From positions 1 through 7,283 of the forward strand of contig CALGNM010000033.1 in assembly GCA_937958665.1 (NCBI GenBank): DNA of 7,283 nucleotides, written 5' to 3'. The first letter of the stretch is position 1. Each line of letters opens with the position of its first letter. The notes beneath the pieces were generated by a model. The model saw only the letters and a program-made list of their open reading frames with translations. It was not told the DNA's origin and did no database searches. Source of the stretch: an uncultured bacterium (GTDB lineage: Bacteria; Edwardsbacteria; AC1; EtOH8). This document shows, in pieces, positions 1-6,726 of the stretch. The position numbers and the translations under genes are program-made.

Positions 1-45
1 CCACCGAGATCTACACTCTTTCCCTACACGACGCTCTTCCGATCT
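1..45 (+). other. Illumina P5/Read 1 adapter (artefact)
   Basis: These bases match the 3' 45 nt of the standard Illumina P5/Read 1 adapter and end in CGCTCTTCCGATCT. They are not genomic. Genomic sequence starts at 46, inside a coding region. The same adapter recurs in reverse complement at the right end. Confidence 0.97.
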
Positions 46-1166
46 AGAGCGAGGAACGTTTCCGGAAGGTGGTGGCCTCCATCAGCGACCATATCTACAT
101 GACCAGCTACCAGCCGGACGGGGCCCCGGTCAATCTTTACCTGTCGCCCAACATCGAAAAACTGACCGGCTATCCCCATAAAACCTTTCTGGACGACTGG
201 AACTTCTGGGCCGATAGCCTGATCGTGCCGGAGGACCTGCCGGCGGCCCGGGCCCAGGTGGATAGTTTCCGCAAGGGGCTGGACAGCCAAACCGAGTACC
301 GGATCCGGCGGTCGGATGGGAGGGCGGTCTGGGTCCGGGACAGCGGCCGGGTGGAGCGGCAGGGGGACAGCCTGACCGTGTTCGGGGTGGTCAGCGACAT
401 CTCGGCCAACAAATACCAGGAGGAGATCAGGGAGTCGCTGTTGCAGGAGTTGCAGAAGGCCAACCAGGAGCTGACCGAGTTCGCCTACATCGTCTCCCAC
501 GACCTCAAGGCCCCCTTGAGAGCCATCTCTTCTTTGGCCCAGTGGATTGGGGAGGATTACCGGGCGGCCCTAGATGAGGAGGGCCGCCAGAAGATAGGCC
601 TGCTGCTGGGGCGCACCAAGCGGATGCACAACTTGATTGAGGGGGTGCTGGCTTATTCCCGGCTGGGCCGGATGAAACCCACCCTCTGTCCGGTGGACTG
701 CCAGGAGGAGGTCAAGCAGGTCATCGATCTGTTGGCTCCACCACAGGGGATTCGGGTCGAGGTGAGGGGGGAACTGCCGGAGATCGTCTACGACCGGGTT
801 CACTTCGTCCAGGTGATGCAGAACCTGATCGGCAACGCCGTCAAGTACCATAATCGTCCCAATGGTCTGGTGGAGATATCCTGCCGCGAGGGGGCTGGCG
901 AGTGGGAGTTCTGCGTGGCCGACGACGGACCGGGGATCGATCCCCAGCACCACGACAGGATCTTCAAGATATTCCAGAGCCTCCAGGCCCGGGACGAGGT
1001 CGAGTCCACCGGGATCGGTCTGACCATCGTCAAGAAGATAGTGGAGCAGTATGGCGGTAAAATCCGATTGGATTCGGAGCCGGGCCGGGGCAGCCGCTTC
1101 AGCTTCACCGTTCCCCGGGGGCTTAAGGCCGAAGACGTGGAATGCCGTAAACATATGAACGGATGA
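46..1166 (+). CDS. PAS-domain sensor histidine kinase, 5'-truncated
   Basis: This is a sensor kinase that autophosphorylates on histidine and passes the phosphate to a response regulator. The reading frame is open from base 48, where it reads SEERFRKVV, a typical PAS-domain opening. The GTG at 69 is therefore probably internal and the true start lies beyond the adapter. Counting from that GTG, a PAS fold covers about residues 1-115, followed by a helical linker (117-136). The HisKA H-box has the phospho-acceptor H144 in IVSHDLKAP. The HATPase domain has an N-box with N252 and N256, a G1 box DDGPGID (285-291), an F-box IFKIFQ, and a G2 box STGIGLTIV. All catalytic motifs are present. No membrane segment is visible in the part present. 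The H-box and the Rcp1-type partner 13 nt downstream recall the Cph1/bacteriophytochrome kinase class, but no GAF or PHY domain is in view. The signal sensed is unknown. Confidence 0.95.
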
Positions 1167-1179
1167 ACGGAGGACATTC

Positions 1180-1611
1180 ATGAGGAACAATATTCCGGTG
1201 CTGCTGGTGGACGACGACCAGGTGGACATTATGACCGTCCAGCGGGCCTTCAAGGTCAACAACATCATCAATCCTCTCTACGTGGTGCACAACGGACAGG
1301 AGGCCCTGGACTACCTGAACCACCGGGGGAAATACTCCTCGGTTGAAGAGTACCCGGATCCCGGGATCATCCTGCTGGACCTGAACATGCCGGTGATGAA
1401 CGGCATCGAGTTCCTGAAGGTGGTCAAGCAGGACCAGCGGCTAAAGAAGACCCCGGTGATAGTGCTGACCACCTCCCGGGAGGAGAACGACCGGGTGGAC
1501 AGCTTCAACCTGAGCGTGGCCGGCTACATCATCAAGCCGGTGGAGTTCGAGAAATTCGTCGAGGCGGTCAGGGTCCTCAACGTCTACTGGACACTGAGCG
1601 AACTGCCCTGA
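1180..1611 (+). CDS. Single-domain response regulator, Rcp1-like
   Basis: This 143-residue protein is a receiver domain with no output domain, so it probably acts as a phosphate shuttle or by protein contact. The acidic pocket is D11-D13, the phospho-acceptor is D67 in LLDLNMP, the switch residues are T97 and Y116, and the conserved lysine is K119 in IIKP. The long insertion before the phospho-acceptor (about 48-61) and the C-terminal VEAVRVLNVYWTL helix are typical of the Rcp1 family that partners phytochrome-like kinases. GGAGG at 1169-1173, 6 nt before the ATG, supports this start. The gene lies 13 nt after the kinase and 14 nt before the HD-GYP gene, which makes a local phosphorelay likely. 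Its first 24 residues resemble those of the next protein (DDDQVD in both). Confidence 0.95.
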   Translation: MRNNIPVLLVDDDQVDIMTVQRAFKVNNIINPLYVVHNGQEALDYLNHRGKYSSVEEYPDPGIILLDLNMPVMNGIEFLKVVKQDQRLKKTPVIVLTTSREENDRVDSFNLSVAGYIIKPVEFEKFVEAVRVLNVYWTLSELP

Positions 1612-1625
1612 GCCGGAAAGGACTT

Positions 1626-2990
1626 ATGGAACAGGACAAGCTGCGGATACTGCTGCTGGATGACGACCAGGTGGACCGGATGGCCATCCAGCGTTACACC
1701 GAAAAGGAGGGCCTGCCCTACCAGATCGAAATGGCCGACTCGATCGCCGAGGCCACCCGGCTGCTGGCCACCCGGAAATACGATCTGGCCCTGCTGGACT
1801 ACCTGCTGCCGGACGGCCGGGGGCTGGACCTGCTGAAAACCATCCGGGACGTGCCGGTGATCTTCGTCACCGGCAGCGGAGACGAGAACATCGCGGTCCA
1901 GGCCCTGCGGGGCGGGGCCTACGACTACCTGATCAAGGACCCGGAGCGGAATTACCTGATCGTCCTGCCGGCCACCATCAACAACGTGATGGAGCGCAAG
2001 CGGGCCGAGGAGGCCCTGCGGGATAGCGAGGTCAAGCACCGGGTGCTGCTGAACAGCATCAAGACCCCCATCCTGGCGGTGCGGGAGGACATGACCATCT
2101 TCTACTGCAACGACACCTACGCCGAGTTCGTCAGGTTGCCGGTGGAGCAAATAGAGGGCCGCCGGCTGACCGAGGTCTTTCCCAAGGTGGAGGGATCCGA
2201 GACCCACCAGGCCTACCGGCAGGTGCTGGAGACCGGGCAGACCCTGGTGGTGGAGGGGCGCTACGAGGACCGCTACCTGCGATCCAGCATCTACCGCACC
2301 CCCTGGGGGATCCTGGCGGTGGCCGAAGACATCACCGAGCGGGTGCTGGCCCAGCAGGCCCTGGTGAGGGCCAATGAGGAGCTGGAGAGCCGGGTGGCCG
2401 AGCGGACCTCGGAGCTGGCCCGGGCCAACCAGGAACTGCAACGCAGCTATGCCGACACCATCATGGCCATCACCGCCGCCATGGACGCCAAGGATTCCTA
2501 CACCCGGGGCCACTCGGAGCGGGTGCGGGACATCGCCACTGGGCTGGGGCGGAGGATGGGGTTGGGCGAGGATTCCCTCAAGAGGCTGTCCTATGCCGCT
2601 CTGCTGCACGACATCGGCAAGATCGGGATCAGCGACATACTGCTGACCAAGCCCGGTCCGCTCAGCCCCGAGGAATACCTGGAGGTCAAGCTGCACCCGG
2701 TGATCGGCAGCCGGATACTGGCCGAGGTGGAGATGCTAAAGGAGGTGGCCTCCATCGTAGCCTCCCACCACGAGAACTACGACGGCAGCGGATATCCCTC
2801 GGGGCTCAAGGGGGACCAGATCCCGGTGGAGGCCCGGATCATCGGGGTGGCCGACACCTACGAGTCCATGGTCTCGGACCGGCCCTACCGCAAGGCCTAC
2901 GGCAGGGAGGAGGTGGCTAGAAGGCTGGACGAGGCCTCCGGCACCCAGTTGGACCCGGTCATCGTGAAGATTCTAAAGGAGATGATCTGA
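1626..2990 (+). CDS. Receiver-PAS-HD-GYP protein, predicted c-di-GMP phosphodiesterase
   Basis: This 454-residue cytoplasmic protein probably lowers cyclic-di-GMP when phosphorylated. The receiver (about 6-122) has D12-D14, phospho-acceptor D58 in LLDYLLPDG, T82 and K104. A PAS domain spans about 130-238. A charged coiled coil (about 240-275) leads into the HD-GYP domain (about 276-454). Metal and catalytic residues of the HD-GYP family are visible: H296, H328-D329, K332, H357, H381-H382, the GSGYP box at 387-391, and D410 in VAD. The domain therefore looks active. Position 292, four residues before H296, is Tyr; trimetal enzymes such as PmGH have a Glu ligand there, so a two-metal site is more likely (inference). 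AAGGA at 1618-1622 precedes the ATG by only 3 nt. The likely phosphodonor is the kinase upstream, directly or through the Rcp1-like protein. Confidence 0.95.
   Translation: MEQDKLRILLLDDDQVDRMAIQRYTEKEGLPYQIEMADSIAEATRLLATRKYDLALLDYLLPDGRGLDLLKTIRDVPVIFVTGSGDENIAVQALRGGAYDYLIKDPERNYLIVLPATINNVMERKRAEEALRDSEVKHRVLLNSIKTPILAVREDMTIFYCNDTYAEFVRLPVEQIEGRRLTEVFPKVEGSETHQAYRQVLETGQTLVVEGRYEDRYLRSSIYRTPWGILAVAEDITERVLAQQALVRANEELESRVAERTSELARANQELQRSYADTIMAITAAMDAKDSYTRGHSERVRDIATGLGRRMGLGEDSLKRLSYAALLHDIGKIGISDILLTKPGPLSPEEYLEVKLHPVIGSRILAEVEMLKEVASIVASHHENYDGSGYPSGLKGDQIPVEARIIGVADTYESMVSDRPYRKAYGREEVARRLDEASGTQLDPVIVKILKEMI
2976..2981 (+). promoter_or_regulatory. Shine-Dalgarno AAGGAG before an overlapping short ORF
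   Basis: AAGGAG lies inside the last codons of the HD-GYP gene (Lys-Glu), 8 nt before an ATG that overlaps its stop codon. The spacing is near ideal for coupled re-initiation. Because the hexamer also encodes protein, it could be coincidental. Confidence 0.45.
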
Positions 2991-3046
2991 TGGCTGACAT
3001 GCAACAACAGCCCACCGTATCCCCTTTTCAGCATTTCCGGATATAA
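2990..3046 (+). CDS. Possible 18-residue ORF or remnant of a lost operon gene
   Basis: The ATG shares one base with the HD-GYP stop codon (TGATG overlap), a classic coupled junction. It reads MADMQQQPTVSPFQHFRI and then stops at TAA. No family is recognisable. The position and Shine-Dalgarno site suggest either a small translated peptide or the start of a former fourth operon gene whose remainder was deleted. The terminator begins 26 nt after its stop, so if a gene was lost the loss is tidy. It could equally be a chance ORF. Confidence 0.35.
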   Translation: MADMQQQPTVSPFQHFRI

Positions 3047-3072
3047 TAAGGCAATGTTAATCAATGCATTAA

Positions 3073-3107
3073 AAGGAGCGGGCGACCGCTCCTTCTTCTT
3101 GCTCTTT
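3073..3107 (+). terminator. Rho-independent terminator of the signalling operon
   Basis: A 9-bp stem (3073-3081 pairing with 3086-3094: AAGGAGCGG with CCGCTCCTT) closes on a GCGA tetraloop of the GNRA class. A T-rich tail follows (TTCTTCTTGCTCTTTT, broken by a few C/G). It lies 82 nt after the HD-GYP stop and just before the promoter of the next operon. Confidence 0.85.
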
Positions 3108-3112
3108 TGTCC

Positions 3113-3141
3113 TTGATTTTAACATTCATAGGTGCTAAAAT
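3113..3141 (+). promoter_or_regulatory. Probable sigma-70-type promoter with extended -10
   Basis: A -35-like TTGATT (3113-3118) is separated by exactly 17 nt from a -10-like TAAAAT (3136-3141). A TG at 3133-3134 gives the extended -10 form TGnTAAAAT. The surroundings are AT-rich, unlike the GC-rich genes. Transcription would start near 3148, leaving a leader of about 40 nt before the ferredoxin ATG. The placement right after a terminator supports it. No operator-like palindrome is evident. Confidence 0.65.
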
Positions 3142-3189
3142 TACAAATTGCGAGCTTAATCAAATAAATAATACATCCGAGGTGCCGTT

Positions 3190-3573
3190 ATGAAGTATCT
3201 CAAGACCAACCCCGCTCAGTGCAAAGGCGTCCGGGCCTGCGAGAAGATCTGCGCCCGCACCTTCTTCAAGACCGAGGACCCGGAGAAGTCGGCCATCCGG
3301 GTAATACAGGCCGAAGGGGGATTCGAGATCAACGTCTGCAACCAGTGCGGTGAGTGCATCGAGGTCTGTCCGGTGGAGGCCATCTACCGCAACCAGCAGG
3401 GGGTGGTGATGATCAACAAGTCCAAGTGCGTGGGGTGCTACATCTGCGTGGGATACTGCCCCACCCTGTCCATGAAGACCCACCCTGACCTGCGGGAGCC
3501 CTTCAAATGCGTGGCCTGCGGGGCTTGCGTCAAGGCCTGCCCGGAAAAGGCCCTGGAAATAGCAGAAAAGTAA
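3190..3573 (+). CDS. Polyferredoxin, probable electron-transfer subunit of the AOR-type enzyme
   Basis: This 127-residue soluble iron-sulfur protein contains three complete CX2CX2CX3CP motifs: C50/C53/C56/C60, C80/C83/C86/C90 and C107/C110/C113/C117. Each should help bind one [4Fe-4S] cluster. An N-terminal fourth motif has C11, C17 and C21 in the right register, but V14 stands where the second cysteine is expected, and Ala follows C21 instead of Pro. That site may hold a [3Fe-4S] cluster, use another ligand, or be empty. GAGGTG (3179-3184), 5 nt before the ATG, sets the start. The AOR gene follows after 10 nt. Small polyferredoxin subunits paired with AOR-family catalytic subunits are known, for example BamC with BamB in class II benzoyl-CoA reductase, and in WOR5-type enzymes. 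The likely role is moving electrons between the AOR cluster and a cellular carrier. Confidence 0.94.
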   Translation: MKYLKTNPAQCKGVRACEKICARTFFKTEDPEKSAIRVIQAEGGFEINVCNQCGECIEVCPVEAIYRNQQGVVMINKSKCVGCYICVGYCPTLSMKTHPDLREPFKCVACGACVKACPEKALEIAEK

Positions 3574-3583
3574 GGAGAAGAAG

Positions 3584-6199
3584 ATGACCTACAACCGCAA
3601 TTTCGAATACACCCGCTACCTGGACAATGTCGAGGAAATGAAAAAAGCCCACCAGGTGCTGGCCGAATACAAATTCACCCCCAGCCATCCGGAGAAGGGC
3701 TATTGCAACCGCCTGCTGCACATCGACCTGTCGGCCCGGAAGATCTCGGAGCGGAAGATAGACCAGAAGACCAAGGACATCTTCACCGGGGGGCGGGGCT
3801 TCGGGCTCAAATACCTGTGGGAGGCCATCAAACCCAACACCAGGTGGAGCGACCCGGAGAACGCCATCATCATCTCGCCCGGCCCCATCGGCGGAATCAC
3901 CCAGTATCCGGGCTCCGGAAAGTCTTTGGTGGTCTCGTTGTCCCCGGTCACCAACATTCCCATCGACTCCAACGTGGGCGGCTATTTCGGCCCCCTGATG
4001 AAATTCTCCGGTTTCGACGCCCTGATGGTGCAGGGCAAATCGAAAGACGACGTGATCGTGGTGCTGGACGGGGTGGCCGGGCGGGTTACCATCGAACGGG
4101 CCCCCCTGGAGGCGGTGGATTCCCACGTGGCCGCCGAGCAGTTCACCCATGAGTACGCCGAAAATCAGGAAGATCGGCGAAACGTCTCGGTGGTCTCGGC
4201 CGGCAAGGCTGCGGAGCACGCCCTGATCGGCTGCCTCAACTTCTCCTATTACGACGTCCGGCGCCAGGCCTGCCGGCTGAAGCAGGCCGGGCGGGGGGGC
4301 ATCGGCACCGTCTTCCGCAACAAGAAGATCAAGGCCCTGATCGTCCACGGACCCAAGGTCAAGGGCGACTCCAACCATCCGGTGGACCCCGGACGGGTGG
4401 CCCAGGCCGGCATCCGGCTCCACAAGGAAATGCACGACTACGACAACAAGATGTGCACCATGCGCAAAGTGGGGACCACCAACATCGTCGATGTGATGGA
4501 CGCCTACGACCTGCTGCCCACCAAGAACTTCCAGTACGGCAGCCACCCCGAGACCCCCAAGATCGGCAAGAAAGTATGGGAGGAATACTTCACCCAGGGC
4601 GTGCCGGACGGCTGCTGGTACGGTTGCTCCATGTCCTGCGCCCACGGGGTGGATGGCTACGTACTCAAGACCGGCCCCTACAAGGGCCACAAGGTCATCG
4701 TGGACGGGCCGGAGTACGAAAACGCCGCCGGGCTGGGATCCAACTGCGGCATCTTCGATCCCGACTGGATAGTGGAGTGCAACTTCTATTGCGATACCTA
4801 CGGCATCGACACCATATCCTACGGCACCCTGTGCGCCTTCGTGATGGAATGCTACGACCGGGGCATCCTCAACCAGGAGCGCACCGGTGGGTTGGACCTT
4901 TCCTGGGGCAACGGCCAGGCCCAGCTGGAGATGCTGCACCAGATGGCCCGGGGGGAGGGCTTCGGGGCCCAGTACGCCGGGCAGGGGGTGGCCCGGATGA
5001 AGCTGATGTTCGCCCAGAACGGTTGGGGCGATCCCCAGTTCCTCAACGATATCGCCTGCGAGGGCAAGGGCCTGGAACAGTCGGAATACATGTCCAAGGA
5101 GTCGCTGGCCCAGCAGGGCGGCTATTACCTGACCAACAAGGGGCCCCAGCACGATGAGGCCTGGCTGATCTTCATGGACATGGTCAACAACCAGATCCCC
5201 ACCTTCGAGAACAAGGCCGAGGCCCTTTACTACTTCCCGATGTTCCGCACCTGGTTCGGCCTGAACGGGTTGTGCAAGCTGCCCTGGAACGACATCGAGC
5301 CGGGCGACAACCGCTCCAAGTATCCGCCCACCGAGGCGGCCAAGGTGCCGGAGCACGTCCAGAACTACGTGGACATCTTCTCGGGGGTCACCGGCAGGGA
5401 GATCACCAAGGAGGAGCTGATCCGAATGTCCGAGCGGGTCTACCAGTTCCAGCGGGTGTTCGACCTGCGGATGGGCAAGGGGACCCGCAAGTTCGACCTG
5501 CCTCCCTACCGGGCCATGGGGCCGGTGACCAAGGAGGAATACGAATCCCGCCAGGAGCGCTACGACAAGCAACTCAAGGAGTGGATGGACATCGACCCGG
5601 CTACCAGGTCTATTGAAGAGAAGATCGCCCTGCACCGCAAGTACCGCACCGAGCGCTATCAGAAGCTGGTGGATGCGGTCTATAAGCGCCGGGGTTGGAC
5701 CTCCAACGGCATTCCCACCCTGGAGACCCTGAGGCGCAACGGCATCGATTTCCCCGAGGTGGTGGCCACGGTTCTGCCGCATCTGTCCGAGGGCGAGGCC
5801 CGGGAGGCCCGGGCCGCCTATTCGACAGGCGGATCGGACCGGCCCAAGGTCGGCAAACCCAAGGCCTCTCCCAATAAACCGAAGGCCAAGGCCGTCAAGA
5901 AAAAAACTTCCGCCCGAAAACCAGCCGGCAAGGTGAAGACCAAGAAGAAGGTTGCCGCGACAAAAACAGCATCCAGAACCATAAAAACAGCCAAGCGGAC
6001 CAAGGCGAACACCCCGAGAAAGCCGGCTCCCCGAAAAATCAGCAAATCGGTAAAAGTCAAGCCTAGCAGCCGGAAGCCCTCCCACAAAAAACCGGGCCGT
6101 AAAGGGCCGGCCAGGCGGACAGAAACGAAGCGGGCCGGGAAACGGTCTTCCGCCAAGACCTCCAGAAAGGTTGCCCGGAAAGTCGTCGGCAGAAGGTAA
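3584..6199 (+). CDS. Aldehyde:ferredoxin oxidoreductase-family catalytic subunit with a histone H1-like tail
   Basis: This 871-residue protein belongs to the AOR family, which uses a tungsten (or molybdenum) bis-pterin centre and one [4Fe-4S] cluster, usually to interconvert aldehydes and acids with ferredoxin. Family hallmarks appear in order: the N-terminal pterin domain SPGPIGG...PGSGKS (98-113) and DSNVGGYFGP (128-137), GRGGIGTVFRNKKIKAL (237-251), the cluster cysteines C344, C348 and C352, GPEYE (375-379), GIDTIS (407-412), and the late fourth cysteine C564 in NGLCKLPW. H523 in GPQH may correspond to the active-site histidine of Pyrococcus AOR (tentative). The cluster spacing is CX3CX3C, whereas the classical form is CX2CX3C. 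The first 38 residues and a helical region (about 600-745) extend beyond a typical enzyme of about 600 residues. The last 120 residues are a basic low-complexity tail, described separately. AAGGAG (3572-3577) precedes the ATG by 6 nt. The substrate is unknown, and no pterin-cofactor biosynthesis gene is in view. Confidence 0.93.
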   Translation: MTYNRNFEYTRYLDNVEEMKKAHQVLAEYKFTPSHPEKGYCNRLLHIDLSARKISERKIDQKTKDIFTGGRGFGLKYLWEAIKPNTRWSDPENAIIISPGPIGGITQYPGSGKSLVVSLSPVTNIPIDSNVGGYFGPLMKFSGFDALMVQGKSKDDVIVVLDGVAGRVTIERAPLEAVDSHVAAEQFTHEYAENQEDRRNVSVVSAGKAAEHALIGCLNFSYYDVRRQACRLKQAGRGGIGTVFRNKKIKALIVHGPKVKGDSNHPVDPGRVAQAGIRLHKEMHDYDNKMCTMRKVGTTNIVDVMDAYDLLPTKNFQYGSHPETPKIGKKVWEEYFTQGVPDGCWYGCSMSCAHGVDGYVLKTGPYKGHKVIVDGPEYENAAGLGSNCGIFDPDWIVECNFYCDTYGIDTISYGTLCAFVMECYDRGILNQERTGGLDLSWGNGQAQLEMLHQMARGEGFGAQYAGQGVARMKLMFAQNGWGDPQFLNDIACEGKGLEQSEYMSKESLAQQGGYYLTNKGPQHDEAWLIFMDMVNNQIPTFENKAEALYYFPMFRTWFGLNGLCKLPWNDIEPGDNRSKYPPTEAAKVPEHVQNYVDIFSGVTGREITKEELIRMSERVYQFQRVFDLRMGKGTRKFDLPPYRAMGPVTKEEYESRQERYDKQLKEWMDIDPATRSIEEKIALHRKYRTERYQKLVDAVYKRRGWTSNGIPTLETLRRNGIDFPEVVATVLPHLSEGEAREARAAYSTGGSDRPKVGKPKASPNKPKAKAVKKKTSARKPAGKVKTKKKVAATKTASRTIKTAKRTKANTPRKPAPRKISKSVKVKPSSRKPSHKKPGRKGPARRTETKRAGKRSSAKTSRKVARKVVGRR
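5834..6196 (+). other. Region encoding the Lys/Arg/Ala/Pro-rich histone H1-like C-terminal tail of the AOR protein
   Basis: Residues 751-871 contain 33 Lys and 16 Arg out of 121, against only two acidic residues (D752, E847). They contain no Leu, Met, Phe, Trp, Tyr, Cys or Gln. The rest is mainly Ala, Pro, Ser, Thr, Val and Gly, as in histone H1 tails or the basic tails of some bacterial HU-like proteins. The tail must be disordered and strongly cationic, suited to binding nucleic acid or another polyanion (inference). It is in frame with the enzyme without interruption. Codon use shifts: lysine AAA is about as common as AAG (15 against 18) and arginine AGA appears, while AAG, CGG and CGC dominate the enzyme core. 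This suggests a different history or relaxed constraint. Confidence 0.88.
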
Positions 6200-6258
6200 G
6201 ACGGCATTTGACCCCGACCCCAGAGCGGCTTCCAAGATTTCATGACACTATTTATTCG

Positions 6259-6726
6259 ATGCGGTTATTAATCCAAAGGGTTTCGTCCGCTTCGGTATCG
6301 GTTGAGGGGCGGACGGTGGGGAAAATCGGCCAGGGTCTGGTAATCCTGGCCGGATTTTCACATCGGGACGGGCGGGAGCAGGTAGACCAACTGGCCGAGA
6401 AGGCGGTCAACTTGAGGATTTTCGAGGACGGGAAGGGCAAGATGAACCTCTCACTGTCCGAGGCCGGCGGGGGAATCCTGCTGATTTCGCAGTTCACCCT
6501 TTATGCCGACTGCCGGCGGGGGCGCCGCCCATCGTTTACTGAGGCCGCCCGGCCCGACCAGGCTGGGGAGATTTACCACCAGCTGATCGAGAAGTTCCGG
6601 GGCTATGGGATAGATGTCCAAACCGGGATTTTCGGGGCCAGGATGTCGGTGGAGATCCACAATGACGGCCCGGTGACGATGATGCTGGATTCGGAGGAAG
6701 GAGTCGCCCCCCATGGCCACCGGTAG
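6259..6726 (+). CDS. dtd: D-aminoacyl-tRNA deacylase
   Basis: This 155-residue cytoplasmic enzyme removes D-amino acids (and glycine mischarged on tRNA-Ala) from tRNAs as a proofreading step. It aligns by eye with E. coli DTD from MRLLIQRVSSASVSVEG onward. Both signatures are intact: SQFTL (77-81) with T80, and the NDGPVT cis-proline motif (135-140). The C-terminus runs about 10 residues past the usual end (DSEEGVAPHGHR), over the start of the next gene. The ATG at 6259 is chosen because family homology begins there. It has no convincing Shine-Dalgarno site, and an in-frame TTG at 6208 would add 17 unconserved residues. The gene starts 59 nt after the AOR stop with no visible terminator between, so it may be read through from the AOR operon. 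It is a housekeeping gene and its function is probably unrelated. Confidence 0.95.
   Translation: MRLLIQRVSSASVSVEGRTVGKIGQGLVILAGFSHRDGREQVDQLAEKAVNLRIFEDGKGKMNLSLSEAGGGILLISQFTLYADCRRGRRPSFTEAARPDQAGEIYHQLIEKFRGYGIDVQTGIFGARMSVEIHNDGPVTMMLDSEEGVAPHGHR

Noticed and set aside
1584-2696. A 370-codon open frame on the minus strand, antisense to the HD-GYP gene
   Set aside because: It is a low-complexity composition (Gly, Leu, Gln, His, Val) produced by GC-rich codons on the opposite strand, and shows no motif.
3148-3174. A second promoter candidate, TTGCGA with TAATAC
   Set aside because: The spacer is only 15 nt, and transcription would start at or inside the ferredoxin Shine-Dalgarno site. 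The 3113-3141 promoter is much better.
4453-5157. A 234-codon + strand ORF in another frame inside the AOR gene
   Set aside because: It is Arg/Gly/Pro-rich shadow translation. The AOR frame carries the conserved cysteines and family motifs throughout.
3530-6235. A 901-codon open frame on the minus strand, antisense to the AOR gene
   Set aside because: It is Gly/Leu/Val/His-rich with no recognisable domain. It mirrors the codon bias of the GC-rich gene on the other strand, where the AOR motifs are unmistakable.
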